DNA of 64,000 bases from Aldehydirespirator sp965205155 (GTDB taxonomy: Bacteria > Actinomycetota > Acidimicrobiia > Acidimicrobiales > Aldehydirespiratoraceae): assembly GCA_965205155.1 (NCBI GenBank), contig OZ242033.1:2666001-2730000 (forward strand), in the 5' to 3' direction. Positions 42,044 through 51,773 of the stretch are shown piece by piece; within the stretch, counting starts at the first letter, position 1, and every line of letters starts with the position of its first letter. A program made the translations under genes and the position numbers. A model generated the notes under the pieces. It had not been told where the DNA came from and searched no databases. It saw only the letters and a list, made by a program, of their open reading frames with translations.

Positions 42044-42898
42044 GTGAGTGCCTTCGTCGTCATCGCGGGGATGTCGGGAGCGGGCCGCAGCCACGCCGCC
42101 AACAACCTCGAGGACCTCGGCTGGTTCGTGATGGACAACCTGCCGCCGTCGCTCATCGGCAAGGTGGCCGATCTGGCCGGGGCGCCCGGGGCGGGCATCG
42201 ACCGGCTCGCCCTGGTGGTGGGCACCGGCCGCTACCACGACGAGATCGTCGGCATGATCGACGGCCTGAGGGAGGGGTTCGACGGGCTGCGGATCCTGTT
42301 CCTCGACGCGACCACCGACGCCCTCGTCCGCCGCTACGAGTCCACCCGCCGGCGGCACCCGTTCTCCGAGGCCGGGACGGGCACCCTGGCCGAGGCCATC
42401 GAGGCCGAGCGGTCGGCGCTGGAACCGGTGCGGGCCACCGCCGACGTGGTCATCGACACCTCGGATCTGAACATCCACCAGCTGCGTGAGCGGATGGCCG
42501 AGCTGTTCGGCGTCGGCGAGGGCCAGACCATGCGGATCACGGTGCTGTCGTTCGGCTACACCCACGGCATCCCCCTCGACGTGGACATCGTGATCGACTG
42601 CCGGTTCCTGCCCAACCCCCACTATGTCGACGAGCTACGGCCCCTGAGCGGGCTCGACGCGGAGGTGTCCGACTACGTGATGCAGCAGCCGGTGACGGGT
42701 GAGTTCCTGGCGCGCCTGGAATCGCTGCTGGAGCTGCTGGTGCCCCAGTACGTGGCCGAGGGCAAGTCGTACCTGACGGTGGCCTTCGGCTGCACCGGCG
42801 GGCGGCATCGCTCGGTGGCCGTGACCGCACATTTCGCCGGGGTGCTGGGCGCGATGGGCCACGAGCCGGCGGTGGTCCATCGCGACATCGACAAGTAG
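42044..42898 (+). CDS. rapZ: RapZ/YvcJ family nucleotide-binding protein
   Basis: A 284-residue protein. The P-loop is GMSGAGRS (9-16), with Arg in place of the canonical Lys as in other actinobacterial homologues. EDLGWFVMDNLPPSL, DATTDALVRRYESTRRRHPF and the C-terminal GCTGGRHRSVAV are family signatures. In Gram-negatives RapZ controls GlmS through small RNAs; in actinobacteria the role is unclear. Genes for YvcK and WhiA normally follow it, but here gap follows directly after 50 nt. Confidence 0.95.
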   Translation: MSAFVVIAGMSGAGRSHAANNLEDLGWFVMDNLPPSLIGKVADLAGAPGAGIDRLALVVGTGRYHDEIVGMIDGLREGFDGLRILFLDATTDALVRRYESTRRRHPFSEAGTGTLAEAIEAERSALEPVRATADVVIDTSDLNIHQLRERMAELFGVGEGQTMRITVLSFGYTHGIPLDVDIVIDCRFLPNPHYVDELRPLSGLDAEVSDYVMQQPVTGEFLARLESLLELLVPQYVAEGKSYLTVAFGCTGGRHRSVAVTAHFAGVLGAMGHEPAVVHRDIDK

Positions 42899-42935
42899 GC
42901 ACCGGACATTCCCCCGGACGCCGCCCGGCCCGGCC

Positions 42936-42941
42936 TAGCCT
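42936..42941 (+). promoter_or_regulatory. Leaderless-type -10 of gap (TAGCCT)
   Basis: TAGCCT is followed by 7 nt and the gap ATG. The same hexamer and spacing occur before secG. Confidence 0.5.
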
Positions 42942-42948
42942 CTGCGCC

Positions 42949-43959
<1,011 letters not shown>

Positions 43960-44007
43960 GATGACGCCGAACGGCCGACCAGCGCCCGTCCCGCACGCTC
44001 CGCCCAC

Positions 44008-44054
44008 TTCTTGACGTAGTTGTTCGCACTGTGGCAGCACAACTACGTCAAGAA
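44008..44054. repeat. Perfect 16-bp inverted repeat between gap and pgk
   Basis: TTCTTGACGTAGTTGT (44008-44023) and ACAACTACGTCAAGAA (44039-44054) are exact complements around a 15-nt loop. The stem is too long and too perfect for chance. There is no T run after it, so it is not a classic terminator. It could be a regulator site, an RNA stability element that sets gap against pgk levels, or a dispersed palindromic unit. Confidence 0.85.
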
Positions 44055-44116
44055 CGAAGATCCTCGGCGGACCCGGCGTCTGTCGCCCCGCCGACCGGCA
44101 GCTGAGCGCGCCAGTC

Positions 44117-45290
44117 GTGCGCCGACTGCCCTCTTTGGAGGATCTGGGTCCGCTGGAGGGCCGCTCGGTGCTGGTGCGGGTCGACTTCAACGTGCCGCTG
44201 GCCGACGTAACCTGCGGCTCGGGTCCGCAAGTGGCTGACGACCTGCGCATCCGGGCCGCGCTGCCCACGCTGCGACAGCTCCAGCGACAGGGGGCCGCCG
44301 TGACGGCCTGCACCCATCTCGGCCGTCCCGACGGGCGGCCCGATCCTCGATACTCGGTCGAGCCGGTCCGAGCTGTACTGGCCTCGCTGGCCCCGGGTGT
44401 GGAACTGCTCGAGAACCTGCGCTTCGATCCGGGCGAGACGGCCAACGACCCTGCCTTCGTCGAGCGTCTGGCTGCGGGTCATGACGCCTACGTGAACGAC
44501 GCCTTCGGGGCGTCGCACCGGGCTCATGCCTCCATCGTGGGCCCGCCCCGATGGCTGCCGGCGGCTGCAGGCCGGCTCATGGCCCGGGAGGTGGAGGTCC
44601 TCGGCGGGCTGCGGGACTCGCCCCGGCGACCCTTTGTGGCGGTGCTGGGCGGGGCCAAGGTGTCCGACAAGCTGGGAGTGATCGACGCTCTGCTCCAGAT
44701 GGTGGACTCCCTGGTGATCGGCGGGGCCATGTGCTTCACGTTCCTGAAGGCCAGGGGGCATCGGGTGGGCTCGTCGCTGTGTGAGGACTCGATGGTCGAT
44801 CGCTGCCGGGAGATGCTCGCCGGCGATACGCCCATCCACCTGCCCTACGACCTGACCGCGCTGGGTCCCGGCGGGGTGCTGGGCGATCCCGGCGCCGGCG
44901 GGGAGGTCCGCCAGATCGGGGCCGATGTGCCCGACGGGTGGATGGGGGTGGACATCGGCCCGGGCAGCGCAGCCGCCTTCGGCGATGTGATCCACGAGGC
45001 CGGAACGGTGCTGTGGAACGGCCCGATGGGCGTGTTCGAGGATCCCCGCTTCGGCGGCGGGACCGGGGCAGTGGCGGCGGCCACGGCCGAGACCCGGGCG
45101 TTCACCGTGGTGGGCGGGGGCGACAGCGCGGCCGCGGCCCGCCGTTTCGGGGTCGACCGCGACATGGACCACGTGTCCACCGGCGGGGGCGCTTCACTGG
45201 AGCTGATCGAGAAGGGCGACCTGCCGGGACTGGCCGCGCTGAGGCGAGGGAACGCAACAGGAGACGAAGGAAACGGGGAGGGACGCGCCG

Positions 45291-45301
<11 letters not shown>
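44117..45301 (+). CDS. pgk: Phosphoglycerate kinase
   Basis: A 394-residue glycolytic kinase. VLVRVDFNVPL is the substrate-binding signature. HLGRPDGRPD, ENLRFDPGE, NDAFGASHRAHAS, LGGAKVSDKLG, WNGPMGVFE and GGGDSAAA follow in order. GTG start without a clear ribosome site. It overlaps tpiA by 11 nt. Confidence 0.96.
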
Positions 45302-46115
<814 letters not shown>

Positions 46116-46144
46116 GAACAGGCGGCGCCGGGAGCACTCACTGC

Positions 46145-46150
46145 TAGCCT
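46145..46150 (+). promoter_or_regulatory. Leaderless-type -10 of secG (TAGCCT)
   Basis: TAGCCT is followed by 7 nt and the GTG start of secG; no ribosome site. Confidence 0.5.
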
Positions 46151-46157
46151 CGACGCC

Positions 46158-46382
46158 GTGATCTGGTTCGTCGCCCCGCTGCACGTGCTGTCGGCGCTGC
46201 TGCTGGTGTTCCTCGTGCTGCTGCACAGCGGCAAGGGCGGGGGCCTGTCGGACATGTTCGGCGGCGGGCTCGGCGCCCAGGCGGCCGGTTCCACGGTGGT
46301 GGAGCGCAATCTCGACCGGATCACCGTGGTCGCCGCGCTGGTCTTCGCCTTCGCGTCGATCTCCTACGCCCTGATCATCTGA
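46158..46382 (+). CDS. secG: Preprotein translocase subunit SecG
   Basis: A 74-residue membrane protein with two hydrophobic segments (VAPLHVLSALLLVFLVLLH in part, and ITVVAALVFAFASISYALI). The loop HSGKGGGLSDMFGGG is the SecG signature. It assists SecYE in protein export. It closes the gap-pgk-tpiA-secG run, its usual place in actinobacteria. Confidence 0.93.
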   Translation: MIWFVAPLHVLSALLLVFLVLLHSGKGGGLSDMFGGGLGAQAAGSTVVERNLDRITVVAALVFAFASISYALII

Positions 46383-46409
46383 GCGCCGCCGGCGAGCGGA
46401 CGTCGTCGG

Positions 46410-47093
46410 TCAGTTGACGCTGAACGCGGCGATGTAGGCGAAGTGGTTGGCGTTGCTGTCGTCGGCGTCCTCGTACACCTTGAGCAACTGCGCTTCCAGA
46501 TCGCCGATGACGCCGTCAGCGGCGTAGCGCTCGAGACGAGTCTTGTAGCCGTTGGACTCGAAGATCGAGGCGTTGATGCCGATCACGCCGACGGAGCCGG
46601 GCCGGACCACCCGCAGCAGCTCCACCAGCGCGTCGGGCCCGAGGTGCCCATGGGTGAAGACACCGGAGCTGACCAGGCCCGAGTAGCTGTCGGTTCCCAG
46701 GTCGATGGAACCGGTGAGATCGGCTTCCAAGAGTTGCCGGTAGGAGGGTGCGCCCCCCGGTCCTGTCATGGTCCCGGCCTCGGCCAGCATCTCCGGCGAG
46801 ATGTCGATCCCGTCGACCGGCGAGATCCCGAGCCGGGACAGCTCCCATCCCAAGCGGCCCGTGCCGCATCCTGCGTCGAGCACCGGTTCGCCTACAGCCG
46901 ACGACCGTTCGGCGAACATCTCGGCCACCTGCCGTGCGTAGATGTAGCTGTAGTCGTCGAGGAACTGCTCGTAGGTGGCCGCCCACCTCGCGTACAGCTC
47001 CCGGTTGTCATCCGGGCTCTTCACCGCGTACGCAGCCTTCAACAACGCCGCCCGCTCGTCCCCGGACTCCTGGGGTGAATGCTCATCAGTCAC
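46410..47093 (-). CDS. Class I SAM-dependent methyltransferase
   Basis: A 227-residue methyltransferase. PVLDAGCGTGRLGWELSRLG is the SAM-binding motif I, DGIDISPEMLAEA motif II and LVSSGVFTHGHLGPDALVELLRVVRPG covers the later motifs (in parts). The N-terminus LYARWAATYEQFLDD resembles UbiE/WBSCR27-like enzymes. GTG 47093 was chosen over longer forms because TAGGTT lies 7 nt before it. The substrate is unknown. Tail-to-tail with secG. Confidence 0.85.
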   Translation of the reverse strand: MTDEHSPQESGDERAALLKAAYAVKSPDDNRELYARWAATYEQFLDDYSYIYARQVAEMFAERSSAVGEPVLDAGCGTGRLGWELSRLGISPVDGIDISPEMLAEAGTMTGPGGAPSYRQLLEADLTGSIDLGTDSYSGLVSSGVFTHGHLGPDALVELLRVVRPGSVGVIGINASIFESNGYKTRLERYAADGVIGDLEAQLLKVYEDADDSNANHFAYIAAFSVN

Positions 47094-47100
47094 TGGCCAG

Positions 47101-47106
47101 AACCTA
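47101..47106 (-). promoter_or_regulatory. Leaderless-type -10 of the methyltransferase (TAGGTT)
   Basis: On the minus strand TAGGTT lies 7 nt before the GTG at 47093. The rest of 47107-47296 shows nothing recognisable. Confidence 0.45.
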
Positions 47107-47296
47107 ATGCTCACGTCGCAGGGGCGCCGTCCCGTCGCCGAGGTTGAAATCAGCTCGAACCGCAAGCGTGCCTCGGCCATTGAGTTGCCGGATGAGAGCG
47201 ATGTTAAGTTCCTTCCTCCAGGTGGTGTGCAGGCCTTGTGAACGGCAGTGGCCGTGCCGTATGTCTCGGACGGGTGCCAAGTGCCGCGGGCCGTAG

Positions 47297-47470
47297 CTAG
47301 GCGGGCTGAGCGGGGCGGCGGGTCTCCCACTCGGCTAGCTGGCGGCGCACCCGGTCGATGTCTTCGGGGCTGACCGGCCGCGAGATCGAGACGTTGTCGT
47401 CGCCCGCCTTGACGGTGAAGTGGAAGCGTCCGGAGTGGCCGGAGGCACGGCCACTGGCGTTCTCGCTCAT
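47297..47470 (-). CDS. Small conserved-looking protein, 57 residues
   Basis: The frame starts at ATG 47470, 2 nt after the stop of the DUF3467 gene, and reads SENASGRASGHSGRFHFTV, then DDNVSISRPVSPEDIDRV and RRQLAEWETRR. GGAGTAAT before the ATG is a fair ribosome site. A strand-rich N-terminus is followed by a charged helix. Position and codon pattern suggest a real gene co-translated with DUF3467. The function is unknown. Confidence 0.65.
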   Translation of the reverse strand: MSENASGRASGHSGRFHFTVKAGDDNVSISRPVSPEDIDRVRRQLAEWETRRPAQPA

Positions 47471-47472
47471 GA

Positions 47473-47760
47473 TTACTCCTTCGGTGGTCTCGGGGGTATC
47501 CGCCCGTGTGTTTGCTCGTACCGGTCGATGTTGGCCGACATGGCCTGAACGATCCGGAACATGGCGCTGGTCGGGATCTTCATCCGCGCCACCACCAGCA
47601 CGTCGTGGGCTTCGCCGTCGTGGGTCGGCGAGCGGTGCGATGTGAAATCAACCGTGAACTCATGCGGGGTGTTCCACACCAGTGCGCCGTTGGCGTAGGT
47701 GCCTCCCATGGGAACCGACTCACTGAATGTGACATCCATGACTATATCATCTGATGCCAT
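47473..47760 (-). CDS. DUF3467 family protein
   Basis: A 95-residue protein that fits DUF3467: GGTYANGALVWNTPHEFTVDF, then LVVARMKIPTSAMFRIVQAMSANIDRYEQTHG (in blocks). The function of the family is unknown. TACAAT lies 7 nt before the ATG, so the transcript is probably leaderless. It forms a two-gene unit with the 57-residue protein and is divergent from the CDF transporter. Confidence 0.8.
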   Translation of the reverse strand: MASDDIVMDVTFSESVPMGGTYANGALVWNTPHEFTVDFTSHRSPTHDGEAHDVLVVARMKIPTSAMFRIVQAMSANIDRYEQTHGRIPPRPPKE

Positions 47761-47767
47761 GTTGTGT

Positions 47768-47773
47768 ATTGTA
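47768..47773 (-). promoter_or_regulatory. Leaderless-type -10 of the DUF3467 gene (TACAAT)
   Basis: On the minus strand TACAAT, close to the TATAAT consensus, is followed by 7 nt and the ATG at 47760. Confidence 0.55.
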
Positions 47774-47906
47774 CAGTGCTGACAGCCACATGCGCAACAT
47801 GTCCACGAAACCGCTCGGGTTGGTGCGGCAACGACCGTGATGGAATAGCGGACGACTTCCCACCGTTCGCAACACTGCTCGAGCGAGGAGCGAGGAGTGC
47901 CGCCGG

Positions 47907-48542
47907 ATGACGCTGACGACACCGACAGATCGCAACGCTGCCGTTGCCCGGCAGAGGTGGCTCACTACCGTCACCATCGGCTGGAACAGCCTCGAGGGAG
48001 TGGTGGCCATCGCCGCCGGCATCGCCGCGGGGTCGGTCAGCCTGATCGGCTTCGGCCTCGACTCCGGTATCGAGGTGTCGGCCGCGCTGATCCTGGCGTG
48101 GCGGCTGGCCCAGGAACGCCGCACGGGCTGCAAGCAGGACGTCGACAAGCGGGCCCAGCGCCTGATCGCGGTGAGCTTCGCCGCGCTGGCCCTCTACGTG
48201 GGCGTCGAGTCGATACGCGACCTGGCAATGGCCGACCGGCCCGACGAGTCGCCGGTCGGGATCGTGATGGCCGCCCTGTCGCTGGTGGTCATGCCGTTCC
48301 TGGCCCGGGCCAAGCGCAGGCTGGCTCCGCTGATGGGATCGCGGGCCGTTGACGTCGAGGCGAAGCAGACCCTCCTGTGCGCCTTCCTGTCGGGCGCGCT
48401 GCTGGTTGGGCTGTCCGCCAACGCGGCCCTGGGATGGTGGTGGGCCGACCCGCTGGCCGGGCTGTTCATCGCCGGCGCGGCCGGCTACGAGACCGTGAAC
48501 ACCTGGCGGGCCGACTCCCTCGAAGACACCTGCTGCGCCTAG
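47907..48542 (+). CDS. Short cation diffusion facilitator (CDF) transporter
   Basis: A 211-residue membrane protein with about five or six hydrophobic segments. SVSLIGFGLDSGIEVSAA holds the transmembrane Asp52 and Glu56 of CDF helix II, and the later DVEAKQTLLCAFLSG and WWWADPLAGLFIAG correspond to helices V-VI. The usual cytosolic C-terminal domain is missing and the protein ends in CCA. Zinc or another divalent cation efflux is likely by family. GAGGAG lies about 10-16 nt before the ATG. Confidence 0.82.
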   Translation: MTLTTPTDRNAAVARQRWLTTVTIGWNSLEGVVAIAAGIAAGSVSLIGFGLDSGIEVSAALILAWRLAQERRTGCKQDVDKRAQRLIAVSFAALALYVGVESIRDLAMADRPDESPVGIVMAALSLVVMPFLARAKRRLAPLMGSRAVDVEAKQTLLCAFLSGALLVGLSANAALGWWWADPLAGLFIAGAAGYETVNTWRADSLEDTCCA

Positions 48543-48636
48543 AGGCCGCGCTCAACCTGCGGGGAGCGACTTCAGCATCCGTCGCATGCCGGAGTGCCTA
48601 CGCCCCGGCCGTAGGCTGACTCGACGAGGAGCCCTG

Positions 48637-49560
48637 GTGAGCAGCGACGAACAGGAAGACACCGGCCAGGACACCCCCGAAGCCGGCGGCGCCAGTGACG
48701 AACAGGCCCAGACCAAGCGGGCCGGCGAACTCGCCTACTGGTCGAAGCGCAAGAATGTCGAGGGAGCGCTGAAGAACAGTTGGTTCGAGAGGTTCTACAC
48801 CGACCACTTCGGCTTGAGCCGCGAGGACTACCGCGACAAGCGGGTGCTGGACATCGGATGCGGCCCGAGGGGTTCGCTGGAGTGGGCGACCATGGCCCGG
48901 GAGCGAGTGGGCGTCGACCCGATCGCCAACGAGTACCTGCAGATGGGAGCGGCCGAACACGCCATGACCTACGTCGCGGCGGGCGCCGAGTCCATCCCGT
49001 TCCCCGACCATAGCTTCGACATCGTCTGCTCGTTCAACTCGCTCGACCATGTGGACGACCTGGATGCATCAATCGCCGAGTTGAAGCGGCTGACCGCGGT
49101 TGGGGGGCTCTTGCTCGTGCTCACCGACGTCCACGACGAGCCGACGCCCCAGGAACCGGTCTGCTTCGACTGGAGCGTGGTCGAGCTGTTCGCGCCGGAG
49201 TTCGCCGTCCAGTCCCTCCGCTGTTGCGAGAAGCAGGGCGGCGGCGCATATCAGAGCGCTGAGCAGGGCATCTTCTTCAACCATGCCGACTCTCGCCAGC
49301 GCTACGGCGTGCTGTCGGCGAGGTTCGTGCGCGTCGAGGCCCCTGAGGCCGAAGCCCCACCGAGCCCCGAGGAGGCGGACTCGGCGATCGGTCGCATGCT
49401 GATCACCCTGGGGGAGCGGGCCCGCACCAGCCAGCCGCTCAAGGACGCGGAGTCTGCCGCCGGCCGGCTTCTTCACGGCGCCCGGGCGCGGGCGCGAGGA
49501 AGCGCGGGCCGGCTGCTTCAAGCAGCGCGCCGCCGTGGTGGCCGGCATGCCCGCAGGTAG
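48637..49560 (+). CDS. SAM-dependent methyltransferase
   Basis: A 307-residue protein. RVLDIGCGPRGSLEW is motif I, VGVDPIANEYL motif II and FDIVCSFNSLDHVDD the motif IV region, so a UbiE-like class I fold. The first 50 residues are acidic. The last 60 are basic with a repeated SAAGRLL/SAGRLL unit, perhaps a nucleic-acid or membrane contact. GTG 48637 follows GAGGAG with good spacing. The target is unknown. Confidence 0.85.
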   Translation: MSSDEQEDTGQDTPEAGGASDEQAQTKRAGELAYWSKRKNVEGALKNSWFERFYTDHFGLSREDYRDKRVLDIGCGPRGSLEWATMARERVGVDPIANEYLQMGAAEHAMTYVAAGAESIPFPDHSFDIVCSFNSLDHVDDLDASIAELKRLTAVGGLLLVLTDVHDEPTPQEPVCFDWSVVELFAPEFAVQSLRCCEKQGGGAYQSAEQGIFFNHADSRQRYGVLSARFVRVEAPEAEAPPSPEEADSAIGRMLITLGERARTSQPLKDAESAAGRLLHGARARARGSAGRLLQAARRRGGRHARR

Positions 49561-49575
49561 CATCGGGCAGCCCAC

Positions 49576-49660
49576 GTCGGAGTGGCGGAATTGGCAGACG
49601 CGCTAGCTTGAGGGGCTAGTGCCCAGTATGGGCGTGGGGGTTCAAGTCCCCCCTCCGACA
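49576..49660 (+). tRNA. tRNA-Leu (anticodon GAG)
   Basis: An 85-nt class II tRNA. Acceptor GTCGGAG pairs with CTCCGAC, discriminator A, no encoded CCA. The anticodon stem CTAGC/GCTAG closes TTGAGGG with anticodon GAG. The T arm GGGGG TTCAAGT CCCCC is standard and a long variable arm is present. Confidence 0.95.
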
Positions 49661-49764
49661 CTCAGCAGGATCAACAAGGCGCTGGGCACGACCGGATCCT
49701 AACCGAACGTCGCCCGCGGCCGTACCGAAGTGGGGTGCGCCGCCGATGTCGCCCGGGTTGCAAA

Positions 49765-49788
49765 AATGAGACTCATTCTCATTATGAT
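49765..49788. promoter_or_regulatory. Zur/Fur-like operator over the promoter of the zinc lipoprotein
   Basis: AATGAGACTCATT (49765-49777) is a 13-bp palindrome and TCATTATGA (49779-49787) a second one. Together they resemble tandem half-sites of Fur-family regulators. TATGAT (49783-49788) inside it is a good -10, so a bound repressor would block transcription. The downstream zinc-binding protein makes Zur the likely regulator. Confidence 0.65.
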
Positions 49789-49821
49789 AGGTACCGCCTG
49801 CACCACCGAAGGAGCGTTGCC

Positions 49822-51156
49822 GTGCAACACAGGACGAGAGTTCAGAGCCATCCTTGCCGAGTTTCCGCAAGATCATCATGGAACCGCTGCTGGATGCTGG
49901 CCTTGGCAGCTCTGGTGGCAGCGGCTTGCTCGGGAGACCCCTCGCCCGAGCCGCCGAGCGCAGATGCTGAGACGCCGACGATCCTGGCCACCACCAGCAT
50001 CTGGGCCGACGTAGTGTCCAATGTGGCCTGCGACGGGCTGGCCGAGGTGGTGACCATCATCCCGGTCGGCGGCGATCCGCACGGTTACGAGCCCTCGCTG
50101 CAGGACACCGAGCGCATGACCAACGCGTCGCTCGTGGTGGCCAACGGCCTGACGCTGGAGGGGCGCCTGGAGGACACTCTCGAAGCGGTGGCGGCGTCCG
50201 GCACTCCGGTACTCGAGTTCGCCGCAGTCATGGACCCCATCCCGTTCGAAGGCCACGCAGACGAAGGCCACATGGGCCACGAAGACGAAGGCCACGACGA
50301 CCACGACGACGAAGGCCACGACGACCACGACGACGAAGGCCACGAAGGCCACGACGACCACGACGACGAAGGCCACGACGACCACGACGACGAAGGCCAC
50401 GACGACGAAGGCCACGACGACGAAGGCCACGACGACCACGACGACGAAGGCCACGACGACGAAGGCCACGACGACGAAGGCCACGACGACGAAGGCCACG
50501 ACGACGAAGGCCACGACGACGAAGGCCACGACGACGAAGGCCACGAAGGCCACGACGACGAAGGCCACGACGACGAAGGCCACGACGACGAAGGCCACGA
50601 AGGCCACGACGACCACGCCCACGGATCGGAAGATCCGCACGTGTGGATGGACCCCCACCGCGTGGCCGAGGCGCTGCCAGTCCTCGCCCAGGCACTGACA
50701 GCCGACGCCGGCCTCGACCCGGCCGCGGTCGAAGCGTGCCTGAACAGCTACCGGGCTGAGCTGGAGGCGGTGGACGCCGAGATCGCCGCCAAGGTTGAGC
50801 AGCTACCCGCCGAGAGCCGCAAGCTGGTCACCAACCACGACGCGTTCGGGTACTACGCGGCCCGGTACGGATTCGAGGTCATCGGCACGGTCATCCCGTC
50901 ACTGTCGAGCATGGCAGAGGCCAATCCCGCCGGGCTCGAGGAGCTGGCCGAGATCATCGAGCACGAGGGCATCAAAGCCATCTTCGCCGAGACCCAGCAC
51001 TCCGGCGACGACATCCAGGCCCTGGCCGCCCATGTGGGCGATGTCGATGTGGTCACCCTCTACACCGGCAGCCTCGGACCTCCTGGCAGCGGCGCAGAGA
51101 CCTACACCGGATACCTGCGGACCAACACCGACCTGATCGTCGACTCCCTCAACTGA
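49822..51156 (+). CDS. znuA: Zinc ABC transporter substrate-binding lipoprotein (ZnuA-like) with a giant His/Asp/Glu tract
   Basis: A 444-residue cluster A-I metal-binding protein. The lipobox is LVAAAC (Cys36). TTSIWADVVSNVACDGLAEV, PVGGDPHGYEPSLQD (His ligand) and EDPHVWMDP (second His) are intact, as are NHDAFGYYAARYGFEV (third His) and the C-terminal ETQHSGDDIQALA. Residues 143-268 are a low-complexity tract with about 30 His, in units such as EGHDD. ZnuA proteins often have such a loop, but of about 20-30 residues. GTG with GAAGGAG 7 nt upstream. No znuB or znuC lies nearby. Confidence 0.92.
   Translation: MQHRTRVQSHPCRVSARSSWNRCWMLALAALVAAACSGDPSPEPPSADAETPTILATTSIWADVVSNVACDGLAEVVTIIPVGGDPHGYEPSLQDTERMTNASLVVANGLTLEGRLEDTLEAVAASGTPVLEFAAVMDPIPFEGHADEGHMGHEDEGHDDHDDEGHDDHDDEGHEGHDDHDDEGHDDHDDEGHDDEGHDDEGHDDHDDEGHDDEGHDDEGHDDEGHDDEGHDDEGHDDEGHEGHDDEGHDDEGHDDEGHEGHDDHAHGSEDPHVWMDPHRVAEALPVLAQALTADAGLDPAAVEACLNSYRAELEAVDAEIAAKVEQLPAESRKLVTNHDAFGYYAARYGFEVIGTVIPSLSSMAEANPAGLEELAEIIEHEGIKAIFAETQHSGDDIQALAAHVGDVDVVTLYTGSLGPPGSGAETYTGYLRTNTDLIVDSLN
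50248..50625 (+). repeat. Tandem 15-bp repeats encoding the His/Asp/Glu tract
   Basis: The 378 bp are built from GACGACGAAGGCCAC (DDEGH) and shorter 9-bp units GAAGGCCAC (EGH) and GACGACCAC (DDH). The longest run has seven identical 15-bp units (about 50443-50544). Near-identity at synonymous positions shows recent expansion by slippage or unequal recombination. Confidence 0.9.
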
Positions 51157-51165
51157 GCCGGGCTA

Positions 51166-51200
51166 GAACGTCCCGCCACGGAGTCTCCGAAACGACGTTC
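51166..51200. terminator. Inverted repeat between convergent znuA and mazF-like genes
   Basis: GAACGTC (51166-51172) and GACGTTC (51194-51200) are complementary, with a second small stem inside. It lies after the znuA stop and overlaps the toxin stop, so it could end transcription from both sides. No T run. Confidence 0.3.
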
Positions 51201-51537
51201 AGTGGTTGAGCAGCGTCTTGACGACTGAGGCGACCTGGAGGCTCGCGCTGGAATCGATCTGACCCAGGCGATGCACGAGGCGACGGCAGTTGATCGATCG
51301 GATCAACTCACACTGGGCGTAGCTGGTCTCGTCGAGACCTGTCTCTCCCCCCGGCTCGATCTCGACATGTAGCGAGAGCCCCCGCCGGGCTGTCGTCAGC
51401 GGTGCCACGATCACAAACGGGAAGTTGGGACCGAACGTGTCCGGCGGCCCGAGAACGAGCGCCGGACGAGTGATGGCAGGCTCACCCGGGTACGGATCCC
51501 CGAAGTCGACCAGCCACAGATCGTCAACCGACGCCAT
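51199..51537 (-). CDS. MazF/PemK-type toxin
   Basis: A 112-residue protein. DLWLVDFGDPYPGEPAITRPALVLG is the MazF N-terminus with the conserved basic/Gly loop, and PFVIVAPLTTARRGLSLHVEIEP the central strands. SYAQCELIRSINCRRLVHRLGQID matches the C-terminal RNA-binding part. MazF enzymes cut mRNA or tRNA at specific sites. It overlaps the antitoxin gene by 14 nt and follows it, the usual order. Confidence 0.88.
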   Translation of the reverse strand: MASVDDLWLVDFGDPYPGEPAITRPALVLGPPDTFGPNFPFVIVAPLTTARRGLSLHVEIEPGGETGLDETSYAQCELIRSINCRRLVHRLGQIDSSASLQVASVVKTLLNH

Positions 51538-51760
51538 CGGTCACCGATGTAGTCTCGGCATCGGCCAGATAGGACGCCCACGCCTCGGGATCGCTGCGCA
51601 GCTCGGCCATCTCGGCTGTCACGCGTCGACCGAACCGCTGGCGCCGGAGCGCCTCGACCGCGTCCCGCACCGTGTCGATGAGCGAGGCGCCCACTGCATC
51701 GCTGAGCTCGACGAGACGGGCGTGAGTGTCGGTGTCGATGCGGATCGTGGTGGTAGCCAT
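51524..51760 (-). CDS. Antitoxin of the MazF-like toxin (ribbon-helix-helix type)
   Basis: A 78-residue protein. TTTIRIDTDTHARLVELSDAVGAS is a ribbon-helix-helix start, followed by helices IDTVRDAVEALRRQRF and an acidic C-terminus likely to bind the toxin. ATG 51760 was preferred to the longer form because TAGACT lies 7 nt before it. Coupled to the toxin by a 14-nt overlap. Confidence 0.85.
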   Translation of the reverse strand: MATTTIRIDTDTHARLVELSDAVGASLIDTVRDAVEALRRQRFGRRVTAEMAELRSDPEAWASYLADAETTSVTDGVG

Positions 51761-51767
51761 ACATCTG

Positions 51768-51773
51768 AGTCTA
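51768..51773 (-). promoter_or_regulatory. Leaderless-type -10 of the antitoxin (TAGACT)
   Basis: On the minus strand TAGACT is followed by 7 nt and ATG 51760. The palindrome TGCATGCA, about 10 bp upstream, could be an autoregulatory site. Confidence 0.5.

Noticed and set aside
42044..42100. Arg in place of the Walker A Lys in RapZ (GMSGAGRS)
   Set aside because: Actinobacterial RapZ proteins commonly have GAGRS at this position, so it is a lineage trait and not a defect.
47110..47241. Plus-strand frame reading LTSQGRRPVAEVEISSNRKRA before the DUF3467 unit
   Set aside because: Short, without ribosome site or family match, and overlapping the promoter of the minus-strand methyltransferase.
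50248..50625. Regular short repeats that look array-like
   Set aside because: They are contiguous coding repeats without unique spacers, inside an intact lipoprotein frame; not a CRISPR array. The long valine-rich frame on the opposite strand is a shadow of the same repeats.
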